Source of the DNA: an uncultured beta proteobacterium
GTDB lineage: Bacteria > Pseudomonadota > Gammaproteobacteria > Burkholderiales > Burkholderiaceae_C
DNA length: 64,000 nt
Reading direction: 5' to 3'
Assembly: GCA_903838565.1 (NCBI GenBank)
Contig: CAILZB010000060.1
Coordinates: forward strand, 1-64,000
Below the pieces are notes generated by a model. That model saw nothing but the letters and a program-made list of their open reading frames with translations, made no database searches and was not told the origin of the DNA. Positions within the stretch are counted from its first letter, which is position 1. Each line of letters starts with the position of its first letter. Position numbers and translations under genes: made by a program. Below are positions 9,560 to 20,029 of the stretch, piece after piece.

Positions 9560-10342
9560 CTATCGGGCTTGTCCCAATGCGCTTTCCAATTCCGCTGCAC
9601 AGACCAAAGGATCTGCGTCAAAAAGTTGCTGCATCCAGTGCGACTCGCGCTGTTCGATGATGCCAAGAAATTCGGCCGTCAGACCTTTCTCGCTGGCCAG
9701 CGCAGAGAACGTCTCAAAGCCGGATTCCAGAAAGCGTTGCAGATCCCCAAGGCCCGCCGCTGCCGCAGGACCGCGCATCATCCTCAGCAGCAGCCGCAGC
9801 CCTGGCGCACGCGTGAGTTTTTCCAGCTCCCTTCCTAATTTCAGCACCCACTCGAGCTGCGCTGTGCGGTCATCTCTGCGGGCCACGCTGCGCCAGCAAG
9901 ACGCGTATCGGCTGGCCTCGCTCGAGCCTTCGGGAAAAGCGGCGCCCAGCCAGGCCTGAGCCATCTCGAAGTCCAGCTGCTCGGTCAGCGCGTGCAGTTC
10001 GGCCAGCGCGACCGCGGTCACCGCGGCCTCTTTCGGGAAGATGCGCTGCAGCGCGCCCGCGATTCGTGCAAACTGCTGATCGCGTTGCGAAAAATCCTGG
10101 TCACCATACAGTTCATCCAGGAAGAACTGTGCCGCGGCCCGAAAGGGCCCAGTTGCCAAAAGATCAGCGTAGGTCGCGGCGAAACGGCGGGCCTGGAATC
10201 GTTTGACCTGGGCCACAGCGCGAGCAAGCAGGGGGTCGGCCATGCAGCGCTGGCGCCGCGCCGATACCTGGTCCACCGCTTCTCTGATCTTTTGGGCTGC
10301 GTCCATAGCTTGTGTGCGCTGCTGCGCCGTTAGTTGCCACAC
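9560..10342 (-). CDS. Conserved uncharacterized protein
   Basis: About 260 residues, helical, with no signal peptide or membrane span. The most distinctive stretch is FFLDELYGDQDFSQRDQQF near residues 71-89, followed by ALQRIFPKEAA and LAELHALTEQLDFEMA. Similar proteins occur in Burkholderiales, but I do not know a function. It begins with GTG at 10342; an ATG at 10306 is an equal alternative and neither has a clear ribosome site. It ends 52 bases before the acyl-CoA ligase start on the same strand, so it may be co-transcribed with that gene. Confidence 0.75.
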   Translation of the reverse strand: MWQLTAQQRTQAMDAAQKIREAVDQVSARRQRCMADPLLARAVAQVKRFQARRFAATYADLLATGPFRAAAQFFLDELYGDQDFSQRDQQFARIAGALQRIFPKEAAVTAVALAELHALTEQLDFEMAQAWLGAAFPEGSSEASRYASCWRSVARRDDRTAQLEWVLKLGRELEKLTRAPGLRLLLRMMRGPAAAAGLGDLQRFLESGFETFSALASEKGLTAEFLGIIEQRESHWMQQLFDADPLVCAAELESALGQAR

Positions 10343-10497
10343 CGCGTGGGGAATGGGCGCGCAGGCCGCCTTGAACTGCCGCCGGAGTCAAACTCCGCAC
10401 CCATGATAGATCGAAAACGGACGTGCCCCGGTTGAGGTTTGGCACCCCCTGCTGCCGGATTGGGGCCCATCGACAGGAGCCTGCCAGTTTGATGGGT

Positions 10498-10534
10498 AAA
10501 AAAAATCCCGCCAAGACCGGAGTCTGTGCGGGAT
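10498..10534 (-). terminator. Rho-independent terminator of rplM-rpsI
   Basis: On the minus strand ATCCCGC and GCGGGAT form a seven-base stem (10505-10511 with 10528-10534) around a 16-base loop, followed by a run of eight T (10498-10505). It sits 44 bases after the rpsI stop. Confidence 0.85.
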
Positions 10535-10578
10535 GGACTGGGTCCGGATAAACCGGCTCGCCAATTCGACGGCGCGGT

Positions 10579-10971
10579 TTAGCGCTTGCTGAACTGCTTG
10601 CGACGGCGAGCACCGTGCAAACCGACCTTCTTACGTTCCACTTCGCGCGCATCGCGCGTGACGAAGCCGGCCTTGCTCAACTCGGGCTTGAGCACCGCGT
10701 CGTAGTCGATCAGGGCGCGCGTGATGCCGTGGCGCACTGCGCCGGCCTGGCCGGACTCGCCGCCACCATGCACATTGACCATGACGTCAAAGGTTTCGGT
10801 GTGATTCGTCAAGACCAGGGGTTGCTTGCAGATCATGATCGAAGTTTGGCGACCGAAGAAGTTTTCGATGTCCTTGCCGTTGACCGTGATCTTGCCGCTG
10901 CCTTTTTTCAGGAAAACGCGGGCGACGCTGGATTTGCGACGGCCGGTTCCATTATTCCATTCACCAATCAT
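10579..10971 (-). CDS. rpsI: Ribosomal protein S9
   Basis: A 130-residue small-subunit protein. It starts with [19 protein letters not shown] and has [11 protein letters not shown], the glycine-rich [17 protein letters not shown] loop, and the basic tail ending in RKQFSKR that reaches the P-site tRNA. It lies 11 bases after rplM, the usual L13-S9 order, and is followed by a terminator. Confidence 0.98.
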   Translation of the reverse strand: MIGEWNNGTGRRKSSVARVFLKKGSGKITVNGKDIENFFGRQTSIMICKQPLVLTNHTETFDVMVNVHGGGESGQAGAVRHGITRALIDYDAVLKPELSKAGFVTRDAREVERKKVGLHGARRRKQFSKR

Positions 10972-10982
10972 TTCAAGGCTCC

Positions 10983-11411
10983 TTAGATTTCCAACACTTT
11001 GGGTTGCTGGGCGGTATGCGGGTGCTCTGCACCACCGTACACCTTGAGCTTCTTGATCATGGCGTAGCCCAGGGGTCCCTTGGGCAGCATGCCCTTGACG
11101 GCTTTTTCCAAAGCGCGACCAGGATGCTTGGCTTGCATGTCCTTGAAGTTGGTGGCAGAAATGCCGCCGGGATAGCCGGAGTGGCTGTAGTAAATCTTGT
11201 CGAGCGACTTGGCGCCGGTGACGCGAAGTTGGGCTGCGTTGACGACGACGATGAAGTCGCCGGTATCGACGTGAGGCGTGTAAATGGCCTTGTGTTTGCC
11301 GCGCAAACGGAGAGCAACTTCGCTGGCTACTCGTCCGAGGACCTTATCGGTCGCGTCAACCACAAACCACTCGTGCACCACGTCAGCGGGTTTTGCGCTG
11401 AAGGTTTTCAT
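10983..11411 (-). CDS. rplM: Ribosomal protein L13
   Basis: A 142-residue large-subunit protein. Seen: [19 protein letters not shown] near the N-terminus, [16 protein letters not shown], and the L13 signature region [19 protein letters not shown]. It is the first gene of the rplM-rpsI operon. A strong-looking promoter lies about 170 bases upstream, leaving a long untranslated leader. Confidence 0.98.
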   Translation of the reverse strand: MKTFSAKPADVVHEWFVVDATDKVLGRVASEVALRLRGKHKAIYTPHVDTGDFIVVVNAAQLRVTGAKSLDKIYYSHSGYPGGISATNFKDMQAKHPGRALEKAVKGMLPKGPLGYAMIKKLKVYGGAEHPHTAQQPKVLEI

Positions 11412-11546
11412 GAGTTTTCTCTTTTCTAGAGGGTTTGCGCAGCCCCCAACACGGAGGCCACTTGGTTCAGCCCTTTTCCACGGTCGGTGTTCCTCTTATG
11501 GGAATCTCTTAGGTGGGTTTTGCGCGTCCGGCTCTCGCTTTGGCGC

Positions 11547-11590
11547 AGCTTCGCCGCGGGGCCAAAAACGCTGCGAAGCTTTGGATTATA
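11547..11590 (-). promoter_or_regulatory. rplM-rpsI promoter with start-site hairpin
   Basis: The minus strand has a perfect -10 box TATAAT (11585-11590) with no good -35. It is followed by CCAAAGCTTCGC, closely matching the sequence after both rRNA promoters. The predicted start near 11578 begins a hairpin: AGCTTCGC (11573-11580) pairs with GCGAAGCT (11547-11554) around an 18-base loop. The leader to the rplM ATG is then about 167 bases. The resemblance to the rRNA promoters suggests shared growth control (inference). Confidence 0.55.
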
Positions 11591-11644
11591 TGAAAATTCA
11601 GGCGAAAGGGGAAATTTTCGTCCTTGGGTCGATCGGCCGTGCCC

Positions 11645-12535
11645 TCAGTGGGAGCGAATCATGGTCCCGTAGGCCTGCTCCGTCAGGATTTCCAGCAGCA
11701 GCGCGTGGGGCACGCGCCCGTCGATGATGTGCACTGAATTGACCCCGCCCTTGGCCGCGTCCAACGCCGAGGAAATCTTCGGCAGCATGCCGCCGTGGAT
11801 GCTGCCGTCGGCAAACATGGCGTCGATTTCGCGCGCCGTCAGATCGGTCAAAAGCTTGCCCGACTTGTCCAGGACGCCGGGGGTATTGGTCAGCAACAGG
11901 AGCTTTTCCGCCTTCAACACCGTGGCCAGTCTGCCCGCAACCACATCCGCATTGATGTTGTAGCTTTCGTTGTTTTCGCCAAAACCGATCGGACTGATGA
12001 CCGGGATGAAGGCGTCGTCCTGCAAGGCCTTGACCACGCTCGGGTCGATCGCCACGATATCTCCCACCTGGCCCACGTCGTGCTCGACCGCCGGATCGTC
12101 CAGGTCCCGCAGCTTGAGTTTTTGCGCCCGGATCAGCCCCCCGTCGCGCCCCGTCAAGCCCACAGCCTTGCCGCCCGCCTGGTTGATGAGTCCCACGATG
12201 TCCTGCTGCACCTCGCCAGCGAGCACCCACTCCACTACCTCCATGGTCTCGGCGTCGGTGACGCGCATGCCCTGCACGAAGCTGCCCTTTTTCCCCAACC
12301 GGTTCAGCGCCGTTTCGATTTGCGGCCCACCGCCGTGCACCACCACCGGGTTGATTCCGACCAGTTTGAGCAGCACCACATCTTCGGCGAAATCGGCCTG
12401 CAGCGCCGGGTCTGTCATGGCATTGCCGCCGTACTTGATGACCATGGTCTTGCCATGGAACTTGCGGATATAGGGCAGGGCTTGCGCCAGAATCTCGGCC
12501 TTGTCGCGCGGGGCAATGGGGATGGAGTCAGTCAT
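11645..12535 (-). CDS. argB: Acetylglutamate kinase
   Basis: A 296-residue enzyme catalysing the second step of arginine synthesis, phosphorylation of N-acetylglutamate. Seen: the phosphate-binding [12 protein letters not shown], the glycine-rich [14 protein letters not shown], and the C-terminal [18 protein letters not shown]. The ATG at 12535 gives the usual N-terminus ([16 protein letters not shown]); a longer frame overlaps non-coding sequence. It follows glgA on the same strand after 86 bases. Confidence 0.97.
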   Translation of the reverse strand: MTDSIPIAPRDKAEILAQALPYIRKFHGKTMVIKYGGNAMTDPALQADFAEDVVLLKLVGINPVVVHGGGPQIETALNRLGKKGSFVQGMRVTDAETMEVVEWVLAGEVQQDIVGLINQAGGKAVGLTGRDGGLIRAQKLKLRDLDDPAVEHDVGQVGDIVAIDPSVVKALQDDAFIPVISPIGFGENNESYNINADVVAGRLATVLKAEKLLLLTNTPGVLDKSGKLLTDLTAREIDAMFADGSIHGGMLPKISSALDAAKGGVNSVHIIDGRVPHALLLEILTEQAYGTMIRSH

Positions 12536-12621
12536 TTTTTTGTCGTTGCAAAGGGGTTCGGGAACAGCGCAAATTGTGCCCCAACCAACGGGCGGCGCCA
12601 GAACTGTCCTCCAGTTCTTTC

Positions 12622-14088
12622 TTACATCAGTCTGTTGGGGCCTGCGACCTGCCGGTACAGGACGAGGTATTTTTCCGCGCCAGCCTTCCAGCCAAAGTCC
12701 TGCTGCATGGCGCGCCGCGCCACTTCGGCCCATTCTTCGGGGCGGGCGTACAGCGCGAAGGCGCGGCTCAGGGCACGGACGAAACCGCCGACCGAGAAGT
12801 CGTCGAAAACAAAACCGTTGGCTCGCTGCTCGGCCAAGTCTTCCAGCGTGCTGTCCACTACTGTGTCCGCCAGACCGCCGACACGGCGCACCAGCGGCAG
12901 GCTGGCGTATTTGAGTCCGTACATCTGCGTCAGGCCGCAGGGTTCGAAGCGCGAGGGCACGAGCGTCACATCGGTCGCGGCAAAGATGCGGTGCGCCAAG
13001 GCCTCGTCATACCCCAGGCGCACGGCCACAGCCAACGGGTGACGCCGGGCCTGCTCGCGCAACGCGGCTTCGAGCCACGCCTCGCCACTGCCCAGCACCA
13101 CCAGCTGGCCTCCGCGCTCAAGGACCTCATCGATCGCACCCAGCACCAGGTGCAGGCCCTTTTGCTCCGTGAGCCGGCTCACCACCCCAAACAGCGGAGC
13201 GCGCGCCTGCCCGGCCAGACCCATTTCGGCCTGCAGCGCGGCTTTGCATTGCCCCTTGCCCACGATGTTGTTCGCGTCATAGGAGAAAGGAATCAGTTTG
13301 TCTGTCGCCGGGTTCCAGGCCGACTCGTCCACGGCGTTCAGAATTCCTGTGAGCACATCGCGGCGTGCGCGCAGCAATCCGTCCAGGCCACAGCCCTGCT
13401 CGGGCGTCTGGATCTCCTGCGCGTAGGTGGGGCTGACGGTGGTGATCCTGTCGGCATAGAACAGCCCCGCCTTCATGAATGAAAGCTGGCCATAAAACTC
13501 CACGCCATGAATGGAGAAAGCCGCGTCGGGCAGGCCGAGGTCATGGAAGTGCTGTGGCGCAAACACGCCCTGGTAAGCCAGGTTGTGCACGGTGTAGACG
13601 CTGGCCACGCGCTGCGCCTGGTGCTCGCGCGAAAACGCCAGATAGGCCGGAGCCAGGGCGGCGTGCCAGTCGTGGGCGTGCACCACCTGAGGCGTCCAAT
13701 GCGCGTCCAGGCCTTGTCCCAACTGACCGGCCATCCATCCCAGCAACGCAAAGCGACGGCAATTGTCGGCGTAGGGCTGGCGTTGCGCGTCCTCATACGG
13801 ACCGCCGCTGCGCAGGTACAGCGCAGGCGCATCGATCACATACGCGAGCAGGTCCAGACTTGCGAGGCGCCCCTGCCGCAGCGTGACCGACTCGCCCCAA
13901 GGTGTGACCACCTGCGCCACCAAGCTCGCGTCCTGAAGGTCCTGCAGGATCGGCGCAAAGCCCGGCAACAGCACGCGCACATCGCAGCCCGCCTGCTGCA
14001 GCGCGGCGGGCAAAGCGCCGGCAATATCGGCCAGCCCACCGGTCTTGAGCAGCGGAAAAATCTCGGCACTGACTTGCAGCACTTTCAT
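12622..14088 (-). CDS. glgA: Glycogen synthase
   Basis: A 488-residue GT5 enzyme that elongates glycogen from ADP-glucose. Seen: [20 protein letters not shown] with the KTGGLAD substrate loop, [16 protein letters not shown], and [17 protein letters not shown] near the C-terminus. ATG 14088 gives the classic family start. ATG 14103 would overlap the glgC stop by one base (TGATG) and suggests translational coupling either way. A seven-base hairpin (AGAACTG with CAGTTCT, 12601-12619) follows the stop without a T-run on this strand. Confidence 0.95.
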   Translation of the reverse strand: MKVLQVSAEIFPLLKTGGLADIAGALPAALQQAGCDVRVLLPGFAPILQDLQDASLVAQVVTPWGESVTLRQGRLASLDLLAYVIDAPALYLRSGGPYEDAQRQPYADNCRRFALLGWMAGQLGQGLDAHWTPQVVHAHDWHAALAPAYLAFSREHQAQRVASVYTVHNLAYQGVFAPQHFHDLGLPDAAFSIHGVEFYGQLSFMKAGLFYADRITTVSPTYAQEIQTPEQGCGLDGLLRARRDVLTGILNAVDESAWNPATDKLIPFSYDANNIVGKGQCKAALQAEMGLAGQARAPLFGVVSRLTEQKGLHLVLGAIDEVLERGGQLVVLGSGEAWLEAALREQARRHPLAVAVRLGYDEALAHRIFAATDVTLVPSRFEPCGLTQMYGLKYASLPLVRRVGGLADTVVDSTLEDLAEQRANGFVFDDFSVGGFVRALSRAFALYARPEEWAEVARRAMQQDFGWKAGAEKYLVLYRQVAGPNRLM

Positions 14089-14102
14089 GGCTTTTTCATG
14101 CA

Positions 14103-15383
14103 TCACAGTTTTTTCAGCATGCATTTGGTGATGAGCACGACGCCCGACTCGGTGCGTTCAAAGCGCTGCGCGTCCAGCGCCGCGTCCTCACCCACCACCA
14201 GGCCCTCGGGCAAAACGCAGTTGCGATCCACCACGACCCGGCGCAATCGGCAATGCCGATTCACGGTCACGTTGGGCAACAGCACGGCCTGCTCCACATG
14301 GCAGAAGGAATGCACGCGCACTTCGGAGAACAGCACCGACTGCGCCACGTGGGAGCCCGAAACGATGCAGCCGCCCGAGATCAACGTGTTCACCGCCACG
14401 CCCGTGGCACCGCTCTTGTCGGGCACGAACTTGGCCGGTGGCAACTGGCGCTGATAGGTCCAGATCGGCCAGTCGGTGTCGTAGATGTCGAGTTCGGGCG
14501 AGGTCGACGCCAGATCCAGATTCGCGGCCCAAAAGGCGTCGATGGTTCCGACATCGCGCCAATAGGGCTGCTTGGTCTTCACGCGCGACACGCAGCTCAT
14601 TCCAAACGGGTGCGCCAGCGCACGTCCTTCAGAAACGCAGCGCGGGATCACATCCTTGCCGAAGTCGTGGCTGGATTGCGGGTTTGCCAAATCCTCTTCC
14701 AGCAGTTGGTAGAGGTACTCTGCATCGAAGACATAGATCCCCATGCTCGCCAGCGAGACCTCGGTCTGGCCCGGCATGGGCGGCGGATCGGCGGGCTTTT
14801 CCAGAAAAGCGGTGATCTTGCGCTCGGCTCCCAAAGCCATCACGCCAAAGGCGCTGGCTTCTGCGCGCGGCACTTCGATACAGCCCACGGTGCAGCCCGC
14901 GCCGTTTTCGACGTGGTCCTTGATCATCAGCGAGTAATCCATCTTGTAGATGTGGTCGCCCGCAAGTATCACGATGTACTCGGGTCGGCTGGAGCGGATG
15001 ATGTCCAGGTTCTGGAAGATCGCGTCGGCCGTGCCGCGGTACCAGTGCTCCTCACCGGTGCGCTGCTGCGCGGGAAGAAGGTCCACCATCTCGTTGAGTT
15101 CGGCGCGCAGGAAACTCCAGCCGCGCTGCATGTGGCGCATCAGCGAATGCGACTTGTACTGCGTCACCACGGCCATGCGCCGGATGCCCGAGTTCAGGCA
15201 GTTGGACAGCGCAAAGTCGATGATGCGGAACTTGCCGCCAAAGTACACGGCCGGCTTGGCGCGCTGATCGGTCAACTGCTTCAGGCGCGAACCCCGACCT
15301 CCGGCCAGCACCAGGGCGACGGTGCGGCGCACCAACTGGTGCACCTGGAGATGGCTGGTTCTGCGTTCAATGATGGCGGGCAT
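14103..15383 (-). CDS. glgC: Glucose-1-phosphate adenylyltransferase
   Basis: A 426-residue ADP-glucose pyrophosphorylase, the regulated step of glycogen synthesis. Seen: the nucleotide loop [20 protein letters not shown] followed by [19 protein letters not shown], then [27 protein letters not shown], and a left-handed beta-helix C-terminus ([17 protein letters not shown]). GAGGAG precedes the ATG at 15383. It forms an operon with glgA; no branching enzyme or phosphorylase gene is in the window. Confidence 0.97.
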   Translation of the reverse strand: MPAIIERRTSHLQVHQLVRRTVALVLAGGRGSRLKQLTDQRAKPAVYFGGKFRIIDFALSNCLNSGIRRMAVVTQYKSHSLMRHMQRGWSFLRAELNEMVDLLPAQQRTGEEHWYRGTADAIFQNLDIIRSSRPEYIVILAGDHIYKMDYSLMIKDHVENGAGCTVGCIEVPRAEASAFGVMALGAERKITAFLEKPADPPPMPGQTEVSLASMGIYVFDAEYLYQLLEEDLANPQSSHDFGKDVIPRCVSEGRALAHPFGMSCVSRVKTKQPYWRDVGTIDAFWAANLDLASTSPELDIYDTDWPIWTYQRQLPPAKFVPDKSGATGVAVNTLISGGCIVSGSHVAQSVLFSEVRVHSFCHVEQAVLLPNVTVNRHCRLRRVVVDRNCVLPEGLVVGEDAALDAQRFERTESGVVLITKCMLKKL

Positions 15384-15547
15384 AGACGACTCCTCTATCG
15401 TGAAGATTGGCACCGGGTTTTGTATGCCTGCATTTTGACCGCTGAGAAGTTCACGCAGCAAGCTCGGGAATAAATAAATGTCCGTCTGCGTCCCATGTTG
15501 GAGGGCGCAGTAGTACAGTGCGCCTCACCAGTGAACAGGAGCCAAGC

Positions 15548-16216
15548 ATGGGTCAGATTCTCGAATTCACGCGCTCCGACGGGGCATCCACGCGCGGCTA
15601 TTTCGCCGACGCGGGCAAGGGACGACCCGGCGTGGTGGTGATACAGGAGTGGTGGGGGTTGAACGACCACGTCTGCAGCATCGCCGACCGGTTTGCACAG
15701 GCCGGCTTTTCGGCTCTGGCGCCGGACCTGTACCGGGGCCGTGTGGCCAGCACGGCGGACGAAGCCAGTCACATGATGACCGGCCTGGACTTCGCCGACG
15801 CGACGCATCAGGACCTTGCAGGCGCCGTGAAATTCCTGCGGGAACGCTGCACCCAAGTGGGTGTCACGGGCTTTTGCATGGGCGGCGCCTTGACCATTGC
15901 CGCCGCGGTGCACGTTCCCGCGCTGTCCGCCGCGGTGTGCTTTTACGGTATTCCACCAGCCCAGTTTGCCGATCCGGCGCTGATCAAGATCCCGTTTCAG
16001 GGACACTTTGCGAACCGTGACAAGCACTGGGATCCCGAGCAGGTGAATGCCCTGGAACAAGCGATGCAGGCTGCGGGTGCCGCACCAGAGATTTATCGTT
16101 ACGACGCCGAACATGCCTTCTTCAACCGGACCCGCCCCGAGGTCTATGACGCCGCCTGCGCCGATCTGGCTTGGGAACGCAGCCTCGCATTCTTCAAGCA
16201 GCACTTGGCCGCGTAG
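15548..16216 (+). CDS. Dienelactone hydrolase family protein
   Basis: A 222-residue alpha/beta hydrolase. The nucleophile elbow is GFCMGG, with cysteine as in dienelactone hydrolases. The catalytic histidine is in DAEHAFFNRTRPE, and VVIQEWWGLNDH is the typical family stretch. Substrates may be lactones or esters, but no aromatic-degradation genes lie nearby, so the specific role is open. AACAGGAG precedes the ATG. It is divergent from glgC. Confidence 0.9.
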   Translation: MGQILEFTRSDGASTRGYFADAGKGRPGVVVIQEWWGLNDHVCSIADRFAQAGFSALAPDLYRGRVASTADEASHMMTGLDFADATHQDLAGAVKFLRERCTQVGVTGFCMGGALTIAAAVHVPALSAAVCFYGIPPAQFADPALIKIPFQGHFANRDKHWDPEQVNALEQAMQAAGAAPEIYRYDAEHAFFNRTRPEVYDAACADLAWERSLAFFKQHLAA

Positions 16217-16225
16217 CTTGCGGCA

Positions 16226-16243
16226 GTGCCGGAAAAACGGCAC
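16226..16243. terminator. Short hairpin after the dienelactone hydrolase gene
   Basis: GTGCCG and CGGCAC form a six-base stem around the loop GAAAAA, starting ten bases after the stop codon. No T-run follows, so it may only slow transcription or protect the RNA 3' end. Confidence 0.3.
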
Positions 16244-16365
16244 GCGCATCCACCATCTGGTCGATGGTACCAAGGCGTTCCCCTCCCTAGAATGAGCCGG
16301 AGCAACGCCGAGCAAGCCACCCGTGATGAGCCGACCACCGAGATAACTCAGGAGTTGAATTTTTG

Positions 16366-17466
16366 ATGCAAGTGGTTGACGCCTTCTCCTCCAGCTACAG
16401 GCAAGCGCGCGAAAAATTTCTGAATGCCGCGGCCAACGCAGGGCTCACCGTCACATCCTATCCGCACCCCTTGCCGGGACGCGATGGTGAGGCCTTGGCG
16501 CTGGACGTGGTGCGTGACGGCGCTGCCGACGCCGACAAGTTGCTCATCGTCAGCAGCGCTTGTCACGGGGTCGAGGGTTATTGCGGCTCCGGGGTGCAGG
16601 TGTTTGCGCTGCACGATGAGGCATTTCGGGCGCAATGCGCCGCCGCGGGCGTGGCGCTGCTGTATCTGCACGCCATCAACCCCTACGGCTTTTCGCACAC
16701 GCGCCGCGTGACACACGAGAACGTGGACCTGAACCGCAACTTTCAGGACTTTTCGCAGACCCTGCCCGTGAATGAGGCCTATCGCAAGCTGCATCCGCTG
16801 CTACTGCCCGACAAGTGGCCGCCCGGTGCGCTGAACGCAGCGGCACTGGCCTGGTATGTGGCAGGGCATGGCATGAGGGCCTTTCAAACGGCGATGACGA
16901 GCGGCCAATACGAGTTTGCGGATGGACTCTTCTATGGCGGATCTGCGCCCACCTGGAGCAACCTGGCGCTGCGCCGCGCTTTGCGCGAACACGCCGCCGG
17001 CGTGCGCCAGTTGGCGTGGATCGACCTGCACACGGGTTTGGGACCTTGCGGACATGGCGAGCGAGGATTTGCCGGCAAGTCAGGGGACCACGCGGCACTG
17101 GCGCGTGCGCGCGCCTGGTGGGGTCGCGGCGCGACGCCGGTGACTTCGCTTGACGACGGCTCGTCGGTGTCGGCGCCACTGCGCGGACTGATGTGGTTTG
17201 CGCCCTATGACGAGTGCCCGCAGAGCGAAATCACGGCGATTGCGATAGAGTTCGGCACGCAACCGGCGCTGAAAGTCGTGCAGGCCCTGCGCGCCGAGCA
17301 GTGGCTGAACCTGCATCCGCAGACAGGGGCGATACAGGCAGCTCAGGCCAAAAAGGCTTTGCGCGACGCTTTCTACGTCGACACAGCAGACTGGAAAGAA
17401 AAGGTCGTCAGCCAGGCGCGAGAGGCGATGCTGCAAGCGTTCACCGGCCGAGTTTCGGCCCTATAA
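16366..17466 (+). CDS. DUF2817 family peptidase-like protein (M14-related)
   Basis: A 366-residue protein of the DUF2817 family, related to zinc carboxypeptidases. Metal-site candidates are visible in SSACHGVEGYCGSG, in NPYGFSHTRRVTHENVDLNR, in WIDLHTGLGPCGHGE, and in a late glutamate in IAIEFGT. No signal peptide is seen, so it is probably cytoplasmic. AGGAG lies before the ATG at 16366. The MFS gene starts 16 bases after its stop, suggesting co-transcription and perhaps import of its peptide-like substrate. The true substrate is unknown. Confidence 0.88.
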   Translation: MQVVDAFSSSYRQAREKFLNAAANAGLTVTSYPHPLPGRDGEALALDVVRDGAADADKLLIVSSACHGVEGYCGSGVQVFALHDEAFRAQCAAAGVALLYLHAINPYGFSHTRRVTHENVDLNRNFQDFSQTLPVNEAYRKLHPLLLPDKWPPGALNAAALAWYVAGHGMRAFQTAMTSGQYEFADGLFYGGSAPTWSNLALRRALREHAAGVRQLAWIDLHTGLGPCGHGERGFAGKSGDHAALARARAWWGRGATPVTSLDDGSSVSAPLRGLMWFAPYDECPQSEITAIAIEFGTQPALKVVQALRAEQWLNLHPQTGAIQAAQAKKALRDAFYVDTADWKEKVVSQAREAMLQAFTGRVSAL

Positions 17467-17482
17467 AGGAGAGACATCAAAC

Positions 17483-18796
17483 ATGACCTATCCAAATCAG
17501 CCTGACCCGCAAGCCATGGCGCCTGCCGCTGCTCCCACTGCCGTCACCCGCAACGTGGTGGTGGCCGCGGTGGCGGGCAACGCGCTTGAGTTCTACGACT
17601 TTGGCACCTATGCCTTCTTTGCCGTCTACATCGGCAAGGCCTTCTTCCCGGCCGCGTCCGACTTCACCAGCCTGTTGCTGTCCGTTGCCGTGTTTGGCGT
17701 CGGCTTTGTGACGCGCCCGCTGGGGGGCATCCTGATTGGCGCCTATGGGGACCGGGCCGGGCGCAAGCCGGCGATGATGCTGACCATCCTGTTGATCACG
17801 CTCGGCACCCTCGGGCTGGCGCTGACGCCAAGCTACGAAAGCATAGGCATGGCCGCACCCGTGCTGGTGGTGCTGTGCCGACTGGTGCAGGGCTTGGCGC
17901 TGGGGGGCGAAGTGGGGCCTTCCACGGCCTTCCTGATCGAGATTTCGCCGCCAGCAAAACGAGGTTTTTACGCCAGCTGGCAGTTTGCCAGCCAAGGGAT
18001 CGCGGTCTTGCTGGCGGGTCTGGTGGGCGTGCTCCTGAGCAAACTGATGGCACCGGCCGATTTGCAGGCCTGGGGCTGGCGCATCCCGTTCGCGGCGAGT
18101 CTGCTGTTGATACCGATAGCGTTCTATCTGCGCCGTCGCATGCCCGAAACGATAGCGCCAAGGGAACATCACGATGTCGGCGCGGCGCCGGGGTTGATGC
18201 GCCAGTTGCGTCAGAGCGCACGCGTCATCGTACTCGCCGTGCTGGTGGTGCTGGGCGGAACCGTACCCACCTACGTCTGCATGTACATGACGACCTATGC
18301 CATCAACACCTTGAAGTTTCCGCCGGCGACGGCGCTGGCCGCGACCGTGGCGCTTGGCGTCTCGACCGTGATCTTTTCGCTGCTGGGAGGCTGGCTCTCG
18401 GACCGCTTCGGGCGCAAGCCGGTGATGCTGATTCCGCGCGTGCTCGCGGTGCTTTTGGCTTACCCGGCTTTCATGCTGCTGATCGAAACCCGGACCACGA
18501 CCGCGCTGATCGGCGTCACGGTCCTGCTGGCCGGGTTGACCTTCATCAGCGCAGCGGCCTCGCTGGTGACCATACCCGAACTGCTGCCCATCCGCATTCG
18601 CTCCACCGGCCTGTCGATCGCCTATGCCGTGGGCGTGGCGGTGTTCGGAGGCTCGACCCAACTCGTCATCACCTGGCTCATCGGCGTCACGGGCAACCCC
18701 GTCGCACCTGCCTGGTATCTGGTCGGTACGGGCATCGTCAGCGCACTGGCGATGCTGGCCCTGCCTGAAACCAGGGGCCAGGAACTCAAGGCTTGA
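17483..18796 (+). CDS. MFS transporter, metabolite:H+ symporter type
   Basis: A 437-residue protein with 12 predicted membrane segments. The start of the first segment (VAGNALEFYDFGTYAFFAVY) and the loop motif GAYGDRAGRKPAMM are typical of the metabolite:H+ symporter subfamily, which moves small carboxylates or osmolytes. The second loop repeat SDRFGRKPVM marks the midpoint. AAAGGAG lies before the ATG. It follows the DUF2817 gene closely and probably shares its transcript. Substrate not deducible. Confidence 0.9.
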   Translation: MTYPNQPDPQAMAPAAAPTAVTRNVVVAAVAGNALEFYDFGTYAFFAVYIGKAFFPAASDFTSLLLSVAVFGVGFVTRPLGGILIGAYGDRAGRKPAMMLTILLITLGTLGLALTPSYESIGMAAPVLVVLCRLVQGLALGGEVGPSTAFLIEISPPAKRGFYASWQFASQGIAVLLAGLVGVLLSKLMAPADLQAWGWRIPFAASLLLIPIAFYLRRRMPETIAPREHHDVGAAPGLMRQLRQSARVIVLAVLVVLGGTVPTYVCMYMTTYAINTLKFPPATALAATVALGVSTVIFSLLGGWLSDRFGRKPVMLIPRVLAVLLAYPAFMLLIETRTTTALIGVTVLLAGLTFISAAASLVTIPELLPIRIRSTGLSIAYAVGVAVFGGSTQLVITWLIGVTGNPVAPAWYLVGTGIVSALAMLALPETRGQELKA

Positions 18797-18821
18797 TGCA
18801 CGCCAACGAGTGCACGCCAAC

Positions 18822-19973
18822 TCAAGCGGCATGCAAGCGCTGGAACAATCCACCGGGCAGGCGTGACACCTCACCGCCGAGTTCCAATTCAAGCAATTGA
18901 ACCTGCAGCGCCGCCGCATCGATGCCGGTGCGCGCCACCAGCGCGTCCAGGCTCACCGGGTCGTGGCCCAGCGCCTGTAACAGCGGGCTGGCTGCGGGTT
19001 CGGGATCCGTTGCCGCTCTTGCCTGATGAGACACGACAGCAGCACTTGCCGCCATCGGTAGCGCCAGTTCCTCCAGAATGTCCTGCGCTGTTTCCACCAA
19101 TTTCGCTCCCTGCCGTATCAAGGCGTGACAGCCGTGGGATTGCATGGCGTGGATGGAGCCGGGTATGGCAAACACCTCCTTGCCCTGCTCGGCCGCGAGC
19201 CGCGCCGTGATGAGCGAGCCCGACTTCAGCGCCGCCTCCACCACCAGCGTGCCCAGGGACAGTCCGGCAATGATCCGGTTGCGCTTGGGAAAGTTGGCAG
19301 CCAGCGGCGGCGTCCCCAACGGATACTCGCTGACGAGAACTCCCCGCTGAGCGATGCGGTGTGCGAGTTGCCGATGCTGGCTCGGATAGACCCGGTCCAG
19401 CCCGGTCCCGACCACGGCGGTGGTGGCCCAGGGAACGGCGCCAGGCTCTGCGGCCAGCGCGCCTTCGTGCGCCGCACCATCAACGCCCAGCGCCAATCCG
19501 GAAACCACGCCAAGCCCGGCGTCGGCACAGGCAAGCGCGAAATTTCTGGCGTTGGCCAGCCCCTGGGGCGTGGGATTGCGGCTGCCGACGATGGCGATGC
19601 AGGGCGCAAAGGGTTCAACAGCGGGCGCCGACAACTGCCCCATCAGGTACAGCAGCAGCGGCGGATCCTCGATCGCCAGCAGACTCGGCGGATACAGGGC
19701 ACCCCCCAAAACAGCAACCCGGTGCTGCACGCCCGGCAGGTTCTGGCCATGCAGCCAGTCCCAGGTTGAGGCGAGCTGACGGGCGCTGTCTGGCGGCTCG
19801 CACAGCAAGGCATCCGCCTGCGCGGCGCTCACCACCTGCTGCAAGGCCACTCGCGTCTGGAAAAAAATGGACTGAGGCAGACCGAAAGCCGCCAGCAACT
19901 TGCGCGCGGCCTGGTTGCCGACGCCAGGGGTGTGGGTCAGCCTTAGCCAGGCACCGAGTTCGTCGCGTTCCAT
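18822..19973 (-). CDS. dprA: DNA-processing protein DprA
   Basis: A 383-residue protein that binds incoming single-stranded DNA and loads RecA during natural transformation. Order: an N-terminal helix-hairpin region (LRLTHTPGVGNQAARKL), a Rossmann-like core (CIAIVGSRNPTPQGLANA, SGLALGVDGAAHEGAL, FPKRNRIIAGLS), and a C-terminal winged-helix domain ending GLFQRLHAA. Length is usual. It lies 56 bases downstream of the LysM gene on the same strand. Confidence 0.96.
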   Translation of the reverse strand: MERDELGAWLRLTHTPGVGNQAARKLLAAFGLPQSIFFQTRVALQQVVSAAQADALLCEPPDSARQLASTWDWLHGQNLPGVQHRVAVLGGALYPPSLLAIEDPPLLLYLMGQLSAPAVEPFAPCIAIVGSRNPTPQGLANARNFALACADAGLGVVSGLALGVDGAAHEGALAAEPGAVPWATTAVVGTGLDRVYPSQHRQLAHRIAQRGVLVSEYPLGTPPLAANFPKRNRIIAGLSLGTLVVEAALKSGSLITARLAAEQGKEVFAIPGSIHAMQSHGCHALIRQGAKLVETAQDILEELALPMAASAAVVSHQARAATDPEPAASPLLQALGHDPVSLDALVARTGIDAAALQVQLLELELGGEVSRLPGGLFQRLHAA

Positions 19974-20029
19974 GGTCTTGCCCTCGGAACAATCCTCATT
20001 TTGGCCAATCCCTTGGCAGTGGATCCGCT

